In this document: one piece after another, positions 56,701 to 60,837 of the stretch
Position numbering within the stretch: the first letter of the stretch is position 1
How the letters are laid out: every line of letters begins with the position of its first letter
Assembly: GCA_023634235.1 (NCBI GenBank)
Contig: JAMKCF010000016.1
Coordinates: 8,851,366-8,915,365, forward strand
Direction: 5' to 3'
Length of the DNA stretch: 64,000 nucleotides
From: Pisaster brevispinus
Taxonomy: Eukaryota > Echinodermata > Asteroidea > Forcipulatida > Asteriidae
The notes under the pieces: generated by a model
What the model was told of the DNA's origin: nothing
What the model saw: only the letters and a program-made list of their open reading frames with translations
The model's database searches: none
Translations under genes and position numbers: made by a program

Positions 56701-59318
56701 TTTGTAAAGTTTAAATTTCGTCATTTTCTAACAAAATGCAGCCTTTTTGTACCGGTGTCTTGTAAAAAAAATTGTGTACCCCGCTGTGTCATGAGTTTGT
56801 AAAGTTTAAATTTCGTCATTTTCTAACAAAATGCAGCCTTTTTGTACCGGTGTCTTGTAAAAAAAATTGTGTACCCCGCTGTGTCATGAGTTTGTAAAGT
56901 TTAAATTTCGTCATTTTCTAACAAAATGCAGCCTTTTTGTACCGGTGTCTTGTAAAAAAAAATTGTGTACCCCGCTGTGTCATGAGTTTGTAAAGTTTAA
57001 ATTTCGTCGTTTTCTAACAAAATGCAGCCTTTTTGTACCGGCATCTTGTAAAAAAAAAATGTGTGTACCCCGCTGTGTTATGAGTTTGTAAAGTTTAAAT
57101 TTCGTCATTTTCTAACAAAATGCAGCCTTTTTGTACCGGCATCTTGTAAAAAAAAAGAAGCAGGTCTGATACTGACGACGGCCTAAAGTTCAAACTTATG
57201 GGGGAAACCTGTGTGTTTATTGTTCTGTTGTCGAATGTCACACACAAGTCATGTAAAGGTAAAAGAAAGCAACGTAAAATATATGTAATATATGTGTATG
57301 GCAACGCCTAGAAGTTGACAAAGTAATGATGTTTAGAAAAGGTGAAATAAATGCACCTTTATCGGAGTTAAACTGGCGTGTTTCTCCCCCCTTCTTCTTC
57401 TTCGTTTCTCTTCTTTTCTGAAAGAGAGCGTTTACCGTGACTTGGAAATTAACCACGCATTTAAAAGTTTGTCGAATTGTGGTGTTTGTTTGTTGGGGTG
57501 CTTGTGTCTTTGTTTCTTTGTTTCTTTGATTGATTATTCATTTATTAATTTTGTTATTTATATATATGTTTTTTTAGGGATGGGGGTTGTTTGGGGTTTT
57601 TCCGGTTTTGTTTTTGTTTTGTTAGGCCATCCGGCAAATATTTAATGCCCGTTTTGATTAATTTAATGGAAGTCTGTGTTACCAATGTTACTTGTTTCTC
57701 AGAGGTATTTTCTTTGTTATTATTAACAAATCGCAATGAAACCGCCGATAATGTTGGCTGGCGGAGCTTGTTAGACCCACTGTAAATTTGTTCACAGTCA
57801 CGAAGGTGTCAGCCCAAGCTTAAATTTGTCCACACTGCGGGCTCAAGTCTACTTTCTATAAAGGCCTATCATAACCGGGGGGTACAAGAAAATATTGTAT
57901 GGTTGGCGTATGGGCCAATATTTTAATAGTTATAATCTCGGTGCAATTATTAAATTATTTTTCTCTGCTCGTCTCTTCTGGTTATCCCAGATTGTTTGTT
58001 TTTAATTGCCCTTATTACTGTAATGTAGGCCTATAGATTATACGAACGTTGCCTACTATTAATTGTTCATGTTCTCTGTAGTATCTTTGTACACGTATTG
58101 TCTCATACAATTTCATATTCTATTTAAATAAATGTTTGTAATTGCTGGGCACATTTGAGAAACAGTGTTTCATCGGCAGGTTTCCCCGGGATAAACAAGA
58201 AATAAATGAACAAATAAATAATTATTTTTACATGCTTAAGCACTGTTGGTCTCTCAGACATCCGCTCGCATCATCAACGGTGAGATAGGGAAAACAAATT
58301 ATTCGAAAGAACCTTACATACACATGTATACATTATATAATGCTGAACTTTTTTTAGAGCCTTTTTATGTAATTTTGTGTGGGAAGTTTCAAGTTATCTT
58401 AAAATTAGAGTTGATTGCTTTTTTTTATAGAGTTAAGCCAAACATGCACATTAATTTTGTTGAGCTGGTAACTGAAATGCTTTACTTTCTGCACAACAAT
58501 AAGGCCCTACAGGTCCGATAATTCACGGGGGCAATGGAGGCAATAGCGTCCCTAGCCCCTGATCATTGCCTTTGTGCCACTGGTCATTGCCTCGGTGCCC
58601 CTTGAAATGCTCCGGTAGAATTTAAATTTCTCTTATAGAGGTGACATTTAGAACGAAATGCCGGGTCTGCATTTAACCACAAGAACAGACACAGATAATC
58701 TTTAGTAACGTAGTAAACCTATATGATATTGTTTTTCTTTTTAAAAAAAGTTTAATAGTCTCACTTCCTTGTCATCATGTTTTTGTTTTTTTAAGCTGAA
58801 AGGTATAAAATAATAAACGTTTACGCTTGCACCCTCAAAAACTAAATATAATAAATTTAAAAAGTTGATTCGTAAATGAAGACAAATTCTTTCACAATGT
58901 GGCCTTTGAAACCAAGCCAAATTGCGACATATCTTCACGTGACATTCCAGCAGTATGTTCAGACATGCTTGCGCAAGACCGACATAACTTCCCGCCTAAA
59001 AAACAAAAAAACAAAACTAGCCTGGTTTCACTCTCTCCTAAAAGCAACACACTAGCACATCTGTCACATTTCGTATCCACATGCTGTGGCTTAAAAATTG
59101 GGTTCCTATTTAGGCCATAGTCAGTTCCTATGAGGGGGGGAAAAGGTGTCATATACCGGGTGTGTATTCCAACTTCCCGCCAAATTCCTTGGTACTCCGA
59201 AACCGAAGTGTGATAATGATACGGGGAAGTGGTAAACCAATGATTGGCAAATTTTGTCTGGTTGGTCTTTGCAGGAGCTACCAGCACCGGACCAGCTTCA
59301 GAGGGACTTTTTCGAGAG
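20496..59318 (+). CDS. Putative spliced gene, product unrecognised (3'-partial)
   Basis: Model exons: 20496 (or 20583)-20610, 40848-40926, 55430-55548, 59275-59318, continuing beyond the window. Each internal piece has a strong pyrimidine-tract acceptor (TTTCATTTTCTTTCAG; CTCTTCATTGTAG; GTTGGTCTTTGCAG) and a good donor (GTAAGA, GTGAGC, GTAAGT). The phases 1, 2, 1, 0 chain and every junction stays open. The joined frame reads MDNLQIWNN, then FLRYSSHQCSSNHFSFEG, QKWSTKYFTLGELLRLGKKK and ATSTGPASEGLFRE. I recognise no family; WSTKYFTL faintly recalls a PH-domain strand, but this is weak. Introns of 15-20 kb would be unusual beside COG8. Open, phase-compatible decoys can arise by chance in 40 kb, so this is a hypothesis. 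Confidence 0.35.
20871..21018. mobile_element. Fold-back MITE
   Basis: GGGAAAAATGTCCGTATCC and GGATACGGAAATTTTTCC are inverted, as are GCCACCACTTTTTCAT and the matching ATGAGTGAAAAAGTGGTGGC at the other side, around a 50-bp centre. Confidence 0.8.
21160..21640 (+). mobile_element. Dispersed MITE-like repeat (family B)
   Basis: It shares GTGAAATATTTCCCTC, TGGTTGGTACAACCAAAATC, TCACTGTTTTCTCCCGACTC and CACACAAAACATGAGTA with the copies at 8480-8995 and 31890-32340. ORFs here are not conserved between copies. Confidence 0.7.
21800..21975. repeat. GCTTAGCA-rich dispersed repeat
   Basis: CTTAGCGCTAACATAAGC, AAATAAGCAGGATACCAG, GGTAAGCTTATTC and GTTAAGCAGC give the same texture as 3630-3800 and 14235-14400. 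Confidence 0.45.
22241..22294 (+). other. Isolated strong exon-like segment (54 nt)
   Basis: A branch-point-like TTCTAAC, a long pyrimidine tract and AACAG precede it, and the donor GTGAGT follows. It is open only in the frame reading DYGRGNGLVHFHAMRVS. That frame is not compatible with the phase leaving 20610, so if used it would be a 5' UTR, alternative or poison exon. Confidence 0.35.
22960..23305. repeat. 42-bp tandem repeat, about 8 units
   Basis: The unit TTTCAAACCAGTAACAGCTA then TAACTATTTCATTCTATAAT recurs with few changes and decays at the right end. Because 42 is a multiple of 3 it gives a 14-residue peptide repeat in an accidental ORF. Confidence 0.95.
23460..24722. repeat. Composite minisatellite, 17-bp and 28-bp modules
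   Basis: GTGACGCTCTCATTCTT (17 bp) repeats one to four times between copies of CTCCAAYAGAKATAGAGTCC TCATGGAA. The commonest higher-order unit is 59 bp. The right half is the most regular (AACAGAGATAGAGT variants), showing later expansion there. Confidence 0.95.
24723..25950. other. Intergenic, no gene seen
   Basis: AT-rich sequence. Two copies of GTGACGTCA-type motifs occur (25300, 25463). GGGTGATTTAAAAGTGATT repeats twice at 25095-25130. Nothing coding is recognised. Confidence 0.4.
25980..26222 (+). promoter_or_regulatory. GC-rich promoter/first-exon candidate with strong donor
   Basis: CATAAAAA (25984) lies upstream of CpG-rich sequence with TTTTTGGCGGGA (26023-26034, E2F-type). An ORF from ATG 25991 (MRAGELCGVFYF...) stays open to the donor GCGAT/GTAAGT at 26223, leaving phase 1, the same phase as the exon ending 20610. 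It could be an alternative first exon of the putative gene or a separate non-coding transcript. Confidence 0.3.
26515..26855. repeat. Inverted triplet microsatellite (TTGCTG)n then (CAA/CAG)n
   Basis: The left half (26515-26655) is TTGCTG-type repeats; the right half (26657-26843) is CAA with CAG interruptions, i.e. its reverse complement. The two halves can pair into one long hairpin. Poly-Leu, Cys, Val, Asn and Thr ORFs over it are artefacts. Confidence 0.95.
26860..27880. other. Intergenic, no gene seen
   Basis: A 126-codon ORF at 27501-27881 (MSFDVSDHFLFSISFGG...) has no recognised domain, no splice context and no repeat match. It is left unannotated as a gene. Confidence 0.35.
27886..28098. 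mobile_element. CACTG-ended MITE with TA target (family M), complete copy
   Basis: The ends CACTGCAAAAACTGGGTGTT and AACACCCCAGTTTTTCGCAG TG are inverted, and GGGTGTTGTC / GACAACACCC continue the arms. TA flanks both sides. Other copies: 46777-46997, 55931-56170 and a fragment at 31690-31880. Confidence 0.88.
28230..28445 (+). mobile_element. LINE relic, ORF2 C-terminal end
   Basis: RCRTKSHSNSFIPRTASLWN SLP is the Jockey/CR1-type C-terminal block (FIPRT..LWNSLP). Only about 60 codons remain before a stop. Confidence 0.75.
28985..29190 (+). repeat. Dispersed repeat (family E)
   Basis: The core GTGCTGCGGCCAAAGATGCG then GTTGGTACCCGCTGTCACC and CGCTAAACGTGGATGG recurs at 35690-35760 (inverted) and 63415-63475. 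The flanks TTTTGTTTTATC and TAAATAAGC also match, so the unit exceeds 200 bp. Class unknown. Confidence 0.75.
29225..29320 (+). mobile_element. SINE fragment (family C)
   Basis: GTCATTGGTTCGAGCGC, ACAGTGATTCTTGCACAC and GTCGGGGTAAAACC are a decayed version of the 17715 and 34173 copies. Confidence 0.45.
29321..31080. other. Intergenic, no gene seen
   Basis: AT-rich with G-rich patches (GGGGTGGGGAAAGGGGGAGG at 30040). A 90-codon minus ORF at 29992-30264 has no recognised domain. Nothing else is supported. Confidence 0.4.
31135..31190 (+). promoter_or_regulatory. Core-promoter-like TATA box with adjacent E2F-type site
   Basis: TTTCGCGCC (31135-31143) is followed by TATAAAA (31155-31161), and an initiator-like ACAGTG lies about 28 bp further. 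The upstream 40 bp is CpG-rich in an AT-rich region. No ORF or donor is recognised within the next 300 bp, so the transcript is unknown. Confidence 0.4.
31690..31880. mobile_element. Decayed CACTG-type MITE (family M)
   Basis: TTACACTGTAAG at the left, then CCAGTGTGTTATCACATAAT, AACACCAATGTAATTGTGTT and GTGATGTAAATTTTGACTCT follow the order of the full copy at 27886-28098; the right end is lost. Confidence 0.65.
31890..32345 (+). mobile_element. Dispersed MITE-like repeat (family B)
   Basis: AGCTTACTGATTATGAAGTT, GGTGAAATATTTCACCCC, CGGTTGTTACAACCAACATT, TTTTCTCCTGACTCCACAC and GTTGATCACACAAAACATG match 21160-21640. Confidence 0.75.
32400..32755. repeat. Direct duplication, about 185-bp unit
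   Basis: AAACTGCTCCTGAAATATTG TTGCC, TTTGATCTCGCGAGACC and CAGTGAAAAATG in 32405-32560 recur in order in 32600-32745. Confidence 0.7.
33205..33345. mobile_element. Fold-back MITE
   Basis: GCACATTGCC..TTGGATTGGGCGCATTGGGC and GCCCCAAGCGCCCAATCCAA ATGTGC are inverted around about 60 bp. Confidence 0.8.
33436..33526. repeat. (GTTT)n microsatellite with GGGGTGTTT interruptions
   Basis: Runs of GTTTGTTTG are separated by GGGGTGTTT and a short GTT run. Confidence 0.9.
33780..34110. other. CpG-richer patch with CRE-type motifs
   Basis: GTGACGTCAGTGACGATA (33780) and CTACGTCATAAATT (34100) occur, as does TTACGCGCATGC. No ORF or splice evidence is recognised. Confidence 0.3.
34173..34430 (+). mobile_element. 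tRNA-derived SINE (family C), with (CAA)n(CAAA)n tail
   Basis: The head reads TCGGTGGTCTAGTGGTAAGA (box A) with box B in GTGTTAGAGTCCCG, then TCGGGAAAGTACTGAGTGTA and CAGTGCTTAATACACATCGG, and a simple-repeat tail from about 34349. Best copy of the family in the window. Confidence 0.85.
34460..34849 (+). other. 129-codon ORF, no recognised domain
   Basis: The ORF MNTKQPKKCGRAKITTDWEW... ends at TGA 34847. It has no known motif, and its interior holds an imperfect relative of the GCTTATTTCGAT hairpin (34699-34729). It may be chance or part of an unknown element. Confidence 0.2.
34951..35285 (+). other. Exon-like open frame after a strong acceptor, unrecognised
   Basis: CTTTTTCTTTGTTTTAG precedes a frame open from the acceptor to TAG 35283 (PRLLSEQIRRDRRREKSRQ...). 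CpG content is high. It could accept phase 1, as the candidate exons at 20610 and 26222 leave, so it is a rival terminal exon to the chain via 40848. But the segment TTGTGCAAGTCTCGCGCGTA recurs inverted at 46187-46207, hinting at a dispersed element. Confidence 0.25.
35560..35990 (-). repeat. Dispersed repeat (family E), inverted copy
   Basis: CATCCACGTTTAGCGAGGTG and ACAGCGGGTACCAACCGCAT and GGCCGCAGCATTCGCGA are the inverse of 28985-29190. Further right, CTGAGAAACGATTCACGC / GTGTCAGATTC forms an inverted pair. Confidence 0.75.
35991..37290. other. Intergenic, no gene seen
   Basis: AT-rich. TGATATGTCATATCA (36843-36857) is a short palindrome. No coding, RNA or clear repeat signal. Confidence 0.4.
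37300..37680 (+). mobile_element. MITE-like repeat (family K, AAGGCAGGGT-type ends), partial
   Basis: GCACTGGAGAGCTGTTGATG, CTGAGAAAGGCTTCAAGCAT, GATGACCAATTGAGCCCAAC TTTTCACAGGTTTG and GACAATTACTGAAAGGTATA CC match other copies at 47536-48079, 54022-54470 and 62798-63180. Confidence 0.8.
37690..38545. other. Intergenic, no gene seen
   Basis: ORFs of 62 (+) and 117 (-) codons overlap here without recognised domains. Nothing supported. Confidence 0.35.
38552..38770. repeat. (TTG)n microsatellite with TGC interruptions
   Basis: An almost pure TTG run of about 90 bp followed by mixed TTG/TGC repeats. Poly-Leu and poly-Thr ORFs across it are artefacts. Confidence 0.95.
38782..38812. repeat. Perfect 13-bp hairpin beside (TTG)n
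   Basis: AGGTGTTCGTGCA and TGCACGAACACCT flank the loop ATACG with no mismatch. Confidence 0.95.
38815..40075. other. Intergenic; one unassigned ORF and a hairpin
   Basis: A GCTTATTTCGAT / ATCGAAATAAGC hairpin lies at 39453-39484. The ORF 39740-40030 (MLWVEHMDNINCQYS...) has no recognised domain; a good acceptor GTTTTGTTTTACAG inside it at 39923 opens a frame RRFERKALSDLKSNTIEK without a convincing donor. Confidence 0.35.
40080..40800. other. Moderately GC-rich stretch upstream of candidate exon 40848
   Basis: CpG-richer than its surroundings, with no ORF of recognised type. It could be regulatory; nothing specific supports that. Confidence 0.3.
40848..40926 (+). CDS. Candidate second exon of the putative gene
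   Basis: ATTTCATTTTCTTTCAG precedes it and ACAAG/GTAAGA follows; both sites are near consensus. Only one of three frames is open across it, entering in phase 1 and leaving in phase 2, and reads FLRYSSHQCSSNHFSFEGEV then QYYMT. This is the best splice-site pair outside COG8 in the window. Confidence 0.4.
41105..41160. repeat. (TG)n and poly-T microsatellite
   Basis: GTGTGTGTGTGT then G-interrupted and pure T runs. Confidence 0.9.
41165..42055. other. Intergenic, no gene seen
   Basis: Blocks such as AGAAACCGTACTTAACAGC and TTTGATGTTGCAAACATTTC TTTC recur loosely between 41640 and 41990 (for example GTCAGTTCTTC / GTTCTCAAAG), suggesting an old local duplication. No coding signal. Confidence 0.35.
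42060..42345. promoter_or_regulatory. Sharp GC/CpG-rich island
   Basis: About 285 bp of GC-rich, CpG-rich DNA in AT-rich surroundings. It carries CCCCAATGGGAG (CCAAT), TTGCCAAGCGGCCAAGTGG, a TATA-like GTATTATAAGG (42208) and a hairpin GGCACGGT..ACCGTGCC (about 42239-42268). A 157-codon minus ORF across it has no recognised domain. A regulatory element or first exon is likely; which one is not decidable here. Confidence 0.35.
42350..43685. other. Very AT-rich intergenic, no gene seen
   Basis: Long A/T-rich stretch with many short A and T runs. No ORF, RNA or repeat is recognised. Confidence 0.45.
43690..44835. repeat. Diverged minisatellite, about 70-75 bp units
   Basis: About fifteen units of ATCGTGAGTTTTTGAAAGAG then TACATTCATTCCATCTCTCT, AGTATTC and AAAATTATCATAAAGG vary by substitutions and small indels. 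A longer repeat is visible (44140-44330 and 44355-44560 are similar over about 200 bp). Confidence 0.93.
44943..45010 (-). mobile_element. tRNA-like fragment (SINE head)
   Basis: The minus strand reads GGCTAGATGGCTCGGCTGGT AGAGTGCC (box A) and ends CGGAGGTCATA without a box B. Confidence 0.5.
45011..45660. other. Intergenic, no gene seen
   Basis: 45215-45300 is a fragment resembling family B ends (TTAACAGTAAGCTTTCAAAC, CATTTAATAATGATGGG-like). Nothing coding. Confidence 0.35.
45662..45810. mobile_element. Fold-back MITE carrying CTCF-like motifs
   Basis: The ends CAATGGGAGACTTTGG and CCAAAAGTCCCCCATTG are inverted, as are CTAGGTGGCAGCAGACTTAC and GTAAGTCTGCTGCCACTTAG. GCTAGGTGGCAGCAG (45681-45695) and the inverse of CTGCTGCCACTTAG match the CTCF core. 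A second copy is at 52209-52358. Confidence 0.88.
46335..46600 (+). mobile_element. tRNA-derived SINE (family D)
   Basis: GAGGTTGGCCCAGTGG (box A), CCCCGGTTCGAATTTC (box B), CCCGATTGCGTGGGTTTTCC and a 3' TTAAATAGATAAATA tail. It is the opposite strand relative to the copies at 4685 and 50640. Confidence 0.8.
46777..46997. mobile_element. CACTG-ended MITE (family M), right end degraded
   Basis: TA-CACTGCAAAACATGGGGT at the left; GACACCATGGGTGTTGTCAC, GGTGTTATAATAACAC and GACAACACCCATAGTGTCAA follow. The terminal CAGTG on the right is lost. Confidence 0.82.
47000..47530. other. Intergenic, no gene seen
   Basis: 47125-47180 (ACAGTGCTTAAAATACACAC, AAGGGTAAAAACC) is a family C SINE tail fragment. 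Nothing else recognised. Confidence 0.4.
47536..48079 (+). mobile_element. MITE-like repeat (family K), long copy
   Basis: TTAAAGGGCTGGC at the left and TTTTGCCTTTAAAGG at the right are inverted, with GCAATTACTC / CAATTACCAAAAGTAT inside. CTGAGAAAGGCTTC and GCCTCTCTCAG form an internal hairpin. About 150 bp of extra AT-rich DNA sits in the middle compared with other copies. TTAA-containing ends suggest a Kolobok or piggyBac type target. Confidence 0.82.
48080..48740. other. Intergenic, partial family E match
   Basis: 48090-48310 (CAATATACAATAAAAGTCAC, AGATAAACAGCAAAAAAAAACC, TTTCTTGATAG) resembles the flank of family E at 35560-35700 and 63530-63620 but lacks its core. No gene. Confidence 0.4.
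48745..48885. repeat. GGGTCA-rich short repeat
   Basis: CATTTCCGGGTCATC, TGACCCACAAGTGGG, and four half sites AGGTCA/GGGTCA at 48841, 48851, 48861 and 48871, each four bases apart. The array is 10-bp periodic. Confidence 0.85.
48945..50115. repeat. ~134-bp minisatellite with diverged flanking units
   Basis: The core (about 49140-49800) has five nearly identical units with GACTCGTTCCAAACTCACG at 49147, 49283, 49417, 49550 and 49684. Outer units at 48960-49140 and 49800-50115 are diverged, as expected for expansion from the centre. Internal CTCGTA/ACTCGT motifs repeat within each unit. Confidence 0.95.
50120..50640. other. Intergenic, no gene seen
   Basis: Mixed sequence without recognised ORF or repeat; CATCGATACACTGATTAGAG and GTCGATACACCACCGTTAAT lie close together. 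Confidence 0.4.
50640..50950 (-). mobile_element. tRNA-derived SINE (family D), best copy
   Basis: The minus strand reads GGTGGTCGGATTGGCACAGT, then CCCGGTTCGAATCACAAC (box B), AGTCCCTACCTAATTGCGTG, GGGGTTTTCCTCCCACATCT and ends GAGAGTCCTTGGCTTCACAG CCATAATAAA. Confidence 0.88.
50955..52035. other. Intergenic with symmetrical motifs
   Basis: AACCTCGAGGTT is a perfect palindrome at about 51448. GGTTGGGACCTACC (51456) and GGTTGGGGACCTACC (51776) are near repeats about 320 bp apart. A palindrome with two octamers lies at 51677-51713. ORFs here have no recognised domain. Confidence 0.4.
51677..51713. promoter_or_regulatory. Palindrome with two inverted octamer (POU) sites
   Basis: ATTTGCAT (51677-51684) and ATGCAAAT (51706-51713) are exact octamers in opposite orientation, flanking ATCCAAAA / TTTTGGAT, which is itself inverted. 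Octamers bind POU-domain factors; in vivo use is unknown. Confidence 0.5.
52040..52145. repeat. Three-copy degenerate tandem repeat, ~35 bp
   Basis: GGTTTGTCCGACACAACGAG, GGTCTGTCGTACACAATGGC and TTTGTCGAACATTCTGGG with GTCGGAYAAAACGG ends repeat in tandem. Confidence 0.75.
52209..52358. mobile_element. Fold-back MITE carrying a CTCF-like motif, second copy
   Basis: It matches 45662-45810 end to end in the same orientation. The left arm keeps GCTAGGTGGCAGCAG (52229-52243); the right arm motif is degraded (CTGCTACCTCTTAG). Confidence 0.88.
52360..53185. other. Intergenic with Penelope-like end
   Basis: 52885-52930 holds a Penelope-type terminal motif (listed in findings). 53105-53180 carries CTGGGTCATTTTGACAC / GTACTCACCCAG, an imperfect hairpin related to the GGGTCA repeat at 48745. 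No gene. Confidence 0.4.
52895..52924 (+). ncRNA. Hammerhead-like core (Penelope-type end)
   Basis: CTGACGA, a stem GGTCC/GGATC with loop GGTTT, then GAAAGC. This is the hammerhead core order but with one extra base before the stem, and a stem III is not visible. Hammerhead variants with minimal stem III are known from Penelope-like elements; activity here is unproven. Confidence 0.35.
53187..53352. mobile_element. Fold-back MITE, second copy of the 4522-4663 family
   Basis: CGATTTCACGAAACGCTAGG and GTTTGGTGAAATCGACGGC are inverted ends; CTCGAGTTAGGACGAG, CCTAACTTAGGATTAAT and GATTAATCCTAAGTTAGGA lie inside. Confidence 0.8.
53360..54020. other. Intergenic, no gene seen
   Basis: A C run at 53598-53607 and an 89-codon ORF at 53718-53987 without recognised domain. 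Nothing supported. Confidence 0.4.
54022..54475 (+). mobile_element. MITE-like repeat (family K) with CAAA-rich insertion
   Basis: GACAGGGTATGCTTTTGGTA, GCACTGGAGAGCTGTTGATA, TTTTCACAGGTTTGTTATGC and ACAATTACCGAAAGTATATA match other copies. The normal central hairpin is replaced by (CAAA)/(CCCCAA)-type simple sequence at 54165-54280. Confidence 0.78.
54480..54725 (+). mobile_element. tRNA-derived SINE (family B)
   Basis: CCAGAGCTGTAGCTCAACTA GTTGG (box A), GGAGGTCG and TAGTTCAAGTCCAACTCTGG (box B and a 5-bp acceptor match) are followed by TTTCCCTTGTGGTTTATTAC TTG. Cloverleaf pairing is incomplete, so it is a SINE head. Confidence 0.8.
54730..55425. other. Intergenic or intronic, no gene seen
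   Basis: AT-rich, apart from the pyrimidine tract that precedes the candidate exon at 55430. The signal-peptide-like frame METVFLLLFLLFIVAALV is just that tract translated. Confidence 0.4.
55430..55548 (+). CDS. Candidate third exon of the putative gene
   Basis: CCTTCTTCTTTTCCTGCTCT TCATTGTAG precedes it; the donor is GGAA/GTGAGC. In the frame set by the exon at 40848 it reads CFGQKWSTKYFTLGELLRLG then KKKKTTPYVESKSTGGKIG and leaves phase 1. The frame also stays open through the donor to TAA at 55643, so it could instead be a terminal exon ending PSRKKG. Confidence 0.38.
55931..56170. mobile_element. CACTG-ended MITE (family M)
   Basis: CACTACAAAAACTGG at the left and CCCAGTTTTTTGCAGTG at the right, flanked by TA; ACACCATGGGTGTTGTCACA and GCGACAACACCCATGGTGTC are inverted inside. 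Confidence 0.88.
56545..56568. repeat. (AT)n microsatellite
   Basis: A run of alternating A and T precedes the minisatellite. Confidence 0.9.
56575..57165. repeat. ~94-bp tandem repeat, six units
   Basis: Each unit reads ATTGTGTACCCCGCTGTGTC ATGAGTTTG..., TTTCGTCATTTTCTAACAAA and TTTTTGTACCGGTGTCTTGT then a run of A. Units are almost identical; A-run length varies (7-9), and the last two have ACCGGCATC. Open frames over it are repeat-derived. Confidence 0.96.
57170..58525. other. Intergenic or intronic, no gene seen
   Basis: Short ORFs without recognised domains; TTTGTTTCTTTGTTTCTTTG at 57510 is simple sequence. Nothing supported. Confidence 0.4.
58530..58645. repeat. Dispersed repeat (family F), diverged
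   Basis: GGGGGCAATGGAGGCAATAG, GCCTCGGTGCCCCTTGAAAT resemble 60135-60330 and 1655-1800. Confidence 0.4.
58650..59270. other. Intergenic or intronic, no gene seen
   Basis: A 131-codon minus ORF (58892-59287) has no recognised domain and no upstream splice or promoter context. Confidence 0.35.
59275..59318 (+). CDS. Candidate fourth exon of the putative gene (44 nt)
   Basis: TGGTTGGTCTTTGCAG precedes it and GAGAG/GTAAGTTT follows. In phase with the exon ending 55548 it reads RATSTGPASEGLFRE and ends on a whole codon. Next exon would lie beyond the window. Confidence 0.35.
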
Positions 59319-59724
59319 GTAAGTTTTTATGTCTTTGTATACTGGAGATAAAGTGTCAGTTTTGTAATTATTAGGAAACCTGAGGGTGATGTGGAACGTT
59401 CAAAACTCCAACCGCCTGCTTTGAGGGTAGAGACCATACGGTAAAATCATCGCTGTAAAACGATGTAGGGGTTAGCGAGCATCTAAGTAGAACGACATAA
59501 GGCTCTTGTCTTGGTCATTCCTGGAAATGAAAACGGGCGATTTTGCCTTTAATTCTAGAACAAAAATCAGCTCGTGTAATATGATTAAAGGTAAAGTAAT
59601 TAGATTGTTCTGAAGGAAAACAATGACTACAAGGTTGATTACCGTCCGTGAATTGTTACAAACATGGGCCTGCAGGAATGAATGTTGAATGATGAATTGG
59701 ATACTTTGCATCGAAAACGAGTCG

Positions 59725-59905
59725 GGGGCCATTGTGTTGGGGGCGACTTTTTAGGGGGCGTTTTTGCTTTGGGGCTATTTTGCAGGGGCGATTTTTTAGG
59801 GGGCGGCTGTGCGGGGGGCAATGTTGTAGGGGGGCGACTTTGCTTGGGGCGCTTTTGTAGGGGCGACTTTGATGGGTTTGTGGGCGACTTTGATGGGTTT
59901 GTGGG
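59725..59905 (+). repeat. G-run repeat, GGGGGCGACTTTG-type
   Basis: Nine or so degenerate units of GGGGCGAYTTTK separated by runs of three to six G. The end has two exact copies of GTGGGCGACTTTGATGGGTT. The G-runs could form G-quadruplexes on the plus strand. Gly-rich and Pro/Lys-rich ORFs are artefacts. Confidence 0.8.
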
Positions 59906-60134
59906 CCGAGATGACTGGCCGTCCTGTCTGACGTTATTTTGAGATACAATTCCTTCCTCTGTTTTTTTTCCGCGTCTGACGATTTGCAAAAATACTATCT
60001 GATGGTAGTTTGGTTGGAAAAGGTGTCTTATTTCTGAACTTTATTTTACCGACAATGAAAGATTTATACGCAATAATCGCTCAAAATGTTTTAAGATAAT
60101 CACCTAAATATTAAAGAACTTGGACGTGGGAAAA

Positions 60135-60330
60135 TTGGGGTGGGATGGCAGGCCTGGAGTTACAAAGAGGCCACGGAGGCCACGGCCTCTGTTGCCCCTG
60201 GTCTTGTCCTCCGTAGCCCTTCAAACGTTTCCCGTAGACGTTTAGTTTTTCCAATCCCTTTGCAAAATGAAAAATGTCTTACCTTCTTAAAGATGAAACT
60301 CCATGCCTGGGTTGGAAGATCAAGAGGGGC
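60135..60330 (+). repeat. Dispersed repeat (family F)
   Basis: GGCCACGGAGGCCACGGCCT CTGTTGCCCC, TTCAAACGTTTCCC, TTGCAAAATGAAAAATG and AAAGATGAAACTCCATGCC TGG match 1655-1800 in order. Confidence 0.65.
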
Positions 60331-60837
60331 AATCAGAAAAATGAAACTTCACTTTAACGGAACATTTGTAATCAACGGTCAAAAAAGGACTTTACAATAC
60401 AATTTGTAAGAGGATTTTTTTTGTTATACAATTCATAAATATATAAAAACGACGCAACCGTTTATGTTTTGAGCACGTTCGTCGCGCTTAACTCGACTGG
60501 TGCAATCAAAATAAGCAATTGGCGTGTCTTTAAAATGCTATTTTTTCTAGACTTTGTCAGCACTTCAGACGGAAACTTATCTCTCGAGGATTGTTACTGG
60601 TGGTATAAACTTCATCATCAACTTCAGTCCTATACGCTTTACATATAAAAAAAAAACCTGCGAGAATATTGCTATCAAATTACACTATTAAACTCATCTG
60701 CAGGGATAGCTGTTGCAGACAGTCTAAACGAACACGCGCTGTTTGCACTTACCCCTTTATCAAAACGCATTATTTTAAAGAATCTTCTTGAAGTTCGTCT
60801 GATGGTTTTCCAGCCGGTAGTGTTAGGGCGCACGTAT

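Noticed and set aside
56498..57091. Cys-containing repeat peptides (LCHEFVKFKFR...)
   Set aside because: They come from a 94-bp tandem repeat whose A-run length changes shift the frame; not a gene.
59656..59949. Gly-rich (+) and Pro/Ser/Lys-rich (-) ORFs
   Set aside because: Both reflect the GGGGCGACTTT repeat; no conserved domain.
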